Assembly (NCBI GenBank): GCA_027023345.1
Contig: JALVVO010000279.1
Location: 1-5,713, forward strand
DNA from: Thermaceae bacterium
Lineage (GTDB): Bacteria; Deinococcota; Deinococci; Deinococcales; Marinithermaceae
Direction: 5' to 3'
DNA length: 5,713 nt
Below, piece after piece: positions 5,073 through 5,713 of this stretch (its first letter is position 1; every line of letters begins with the position of its first letter). The position numbers and the translations under genes were made by a program. The notes beneath the pieces were generated by a model. The model did not search any database and had not been told where the DNA came from. It was given only the letters and a program-made list of their open reading frames with translations.

Positions 5073-5511
5073 GTGGATCTCGACCCGTGCCCAATACGGG
5101 CTTCGCGCCCTCTTGGAGATCGGGTCCCGGGGGCCGGACCCGGTGCCGCTCAAGGAGGTGGCCGAGGCCCAGCGGATCAGCCAGCACTACCTGGAGCAGA
5201 TCGCCTCGGCGCTCCGCCGGGCGGGGTACATCAAGAGCGTGCGGGGCGCCAAGGGCGGCTACCGGCTCGCCCGCCCGCCGGAGAAGATCACCGCTCTGGA
5301 GGTGGTCGAGACGCTCGAGGGCAGCGTGGCGCCAGTCGGCTGCATCGACGACCCCACCACTTGCTGGGCCGCGGGCACCTGCGCCACCGAGGAGCTCTGG
5401 CGCCAGGTGGACCACGCGGTCCGCGAGGTCCTCTCCCGGACCACCCTGAAGGACCTGATCGAGCGCCAGCGCTTCTTCGCCCTCAAGGAGAAGGCCCGGG
5501 TGACGGTCTAG
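5071..5511 (+). CDS. Rrf2 family transcriptional regulator with IscR-like cysteine triad
   Basis: This 146-residue cytoplasmic DNA-binding protein has an N-terminal winged helix: STRAQYGLRALLEI (4-17), the recognition-helix region ISQHYLEQIASALRRAGYI (36-54) and the wing GAKGGYRLARPPEKI (59-73). A dimerisation helix follows. Three cysteines, Cys91, Cys98 and Cys104 (GCIDDPTTCWAAGTC), lie where IscR holds its [2Fe-2S] cluster (Cys92, Cys98, Cys104 in E. coli). An iron-sulfur or redox/NO sensing role is therefore likely, though the first gap is one residue longer. Its targets are unknown. The ATG at 5071 fits the family N-terminus and the nearby -10 element. It lies 36 nt after the metal permease gene and 9 nt before ppdK, suggesting co-transcription with ppdK. 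No isc or suf genes are in view. Confidence 0.94.
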   Translation: MWISTRAQYGLRALLEIGSRGPDPVPLKEVAEAQRISQHYLEQIASALRRAGYIKSVRGAKGGYRLARPPEKITALEVVETLEGSVAPVGCIDDPTTCWAAGTCATEELWRQVDHAVREVLSRTTLKDLIERQRFFALKEKARVTV

Positions 5512-5520
5512 GGGGCGGGA

Positions 5521-5713
5521 GTGCCGTTCGTCTACACCTTCGAGGAGGCCGCCGGGCTCGGCCGCGAGCTCCTCGGCGGCAAGGGCTTCGCCCTCGTCGA
5601 GATGGTCCGGGCCGGCTTCCCGGTGCCGCCGGGGTTCACCCTCACCACCGAGGCCTGCCGCTTCTTCCACCGGGAGGGGCGGGTGCCGGAGGGGCTCTGG
5701 GAGGAGGTGGAGC
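5521..5713 (+). CDS. ppdK: pyruvate phosphate dikinase, N-terminal part, 3' end outside window
   Basis: Only the first 64 codons are present; the frame is open to the window edge. The enzyme interconverts pyruvate, ATP and phosphate with phosphoenolpyruvate, AMP and pyrophosphate in the cytoplasm, linking glycolysis and gluconeogenesis. The visible part is the start of the ATP-grasp nucleotide-binding domain. LLGGKGFALVEMVRAGFPVPPGFTLTTEAC (about 17-46) has the conserved GGKG, the EM..G.PVPPGF block and the TTEAC sequence, which favours PPDK over the related phosphoenolpyruvate synthase. The GTG at 5521 is chosen because it begins just before the family's VYxF start, and a purine-rich AGGGGGCGGGA (5510-5520) precedes it. 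It follows the Rrf2-type regulator by 9 nt with no terminator, so the two are probably one transcript. Confidence 0.9.
   Translation, partial: MPFVYTFEEAAGLGRELLGGKGFALVEMVRAGFPVPPGFTLTTEACRFFHREGRVPEGLWEEVE

Noticed and set aside
4219..5670. Long minus-strand open frame (483 codons) across the permease and Rrf2 genes
   Set aside because: It is antisense to two clear protein families. Its product is low-complexity (Glu, His, Gly, Arg rich), as expected for a shadow frame in GC-rich DNA, and it has no recognisable domain.
1..5713. CRISPR arrays, tRNA or rRNA genes, insertion sequences
   Set aside because: I saw no spaced direct repeats, no cloverleaf or CCA-ended candidate, and no transposase or terminal inverted repeats. 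The gaps between genes are all short; the longest non-coding stretch is about 134 bases (1575-1708).

Overview
The window is very GC-rich (roughly two-thirds G+C by eye) and its genes are closely packed. The L31 protein, the compact thymidine kinase and the gene styles look like a thermophilic bacterium of the Deinococcus-Thermus group, probably Thermaceae (Thermus, Meiothermus, Oceanithermus or Marinithermus). That placement rests on protein resemblance from memory, not on a search.

Layout. (1) Bases 2-295 hold the 3' end of an archaeal-type ATP-dependent DNA ligase gene. It is followed by a membrane-anchored DsbA-like thioredoxin-fold protein (329-976). (2) A GC hairpin at 983-1010 separates this from a convergent minus-strand gene (1026-1574) for a small lipoprotein of unknown function. 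(3) A divergent intergenic region carries an 18-bp perfect palindrome, a -10 element for the lipoprotein gene and a good promoter for rpmE. (4) A plus-strand block follows: rpmE (zinc-binding ribosomal protein L31), tdk (thymidine kinase) and miaA (tRNA dimethylallyltransferase). tdk and miaA overlap by 4 nt, and a strong hairpin lies between rpmE and tdk. (5) Next come the ATPase and permease genes of a Zn/Mn-type ABC importer, overlapping by 8 nt, with no binding-protein gene in view. (6) The window ends with an Rrf2/IscR-type regulator that keeps three cysteines, and 9 nt later the start of pyruvate phosphate dikinase, cut by the window edge.

How they fit together. The rpmE-tdk-miaA block serves translation and nucleotide salvage. 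The ABC pair would supply Zn or Mn to the cytoplasm, where L31 and thymidine kinase each carry a four-cysteine zinc site. The DsbA-like protein and the lipoprotein, which has two cysteines in its mature domain, both act outside the membrane. The Rrf2 regulator probably senses iron-sulfur or redox state and appears to be co-transcribed with ppdK.

No mobile element, CRISPR array, tRNA or rRNA was seen. Most of the window is ordinary core genome. The points most worth a second look are the rpmE leader hairpin, three -10 elements lying 6-9 nt before start codons (leaderless mRNAs), the ATP-dependent ligase in a bacterium, and the Rrf2-ppdK pairing. No clearly new multi-gene system is visible.
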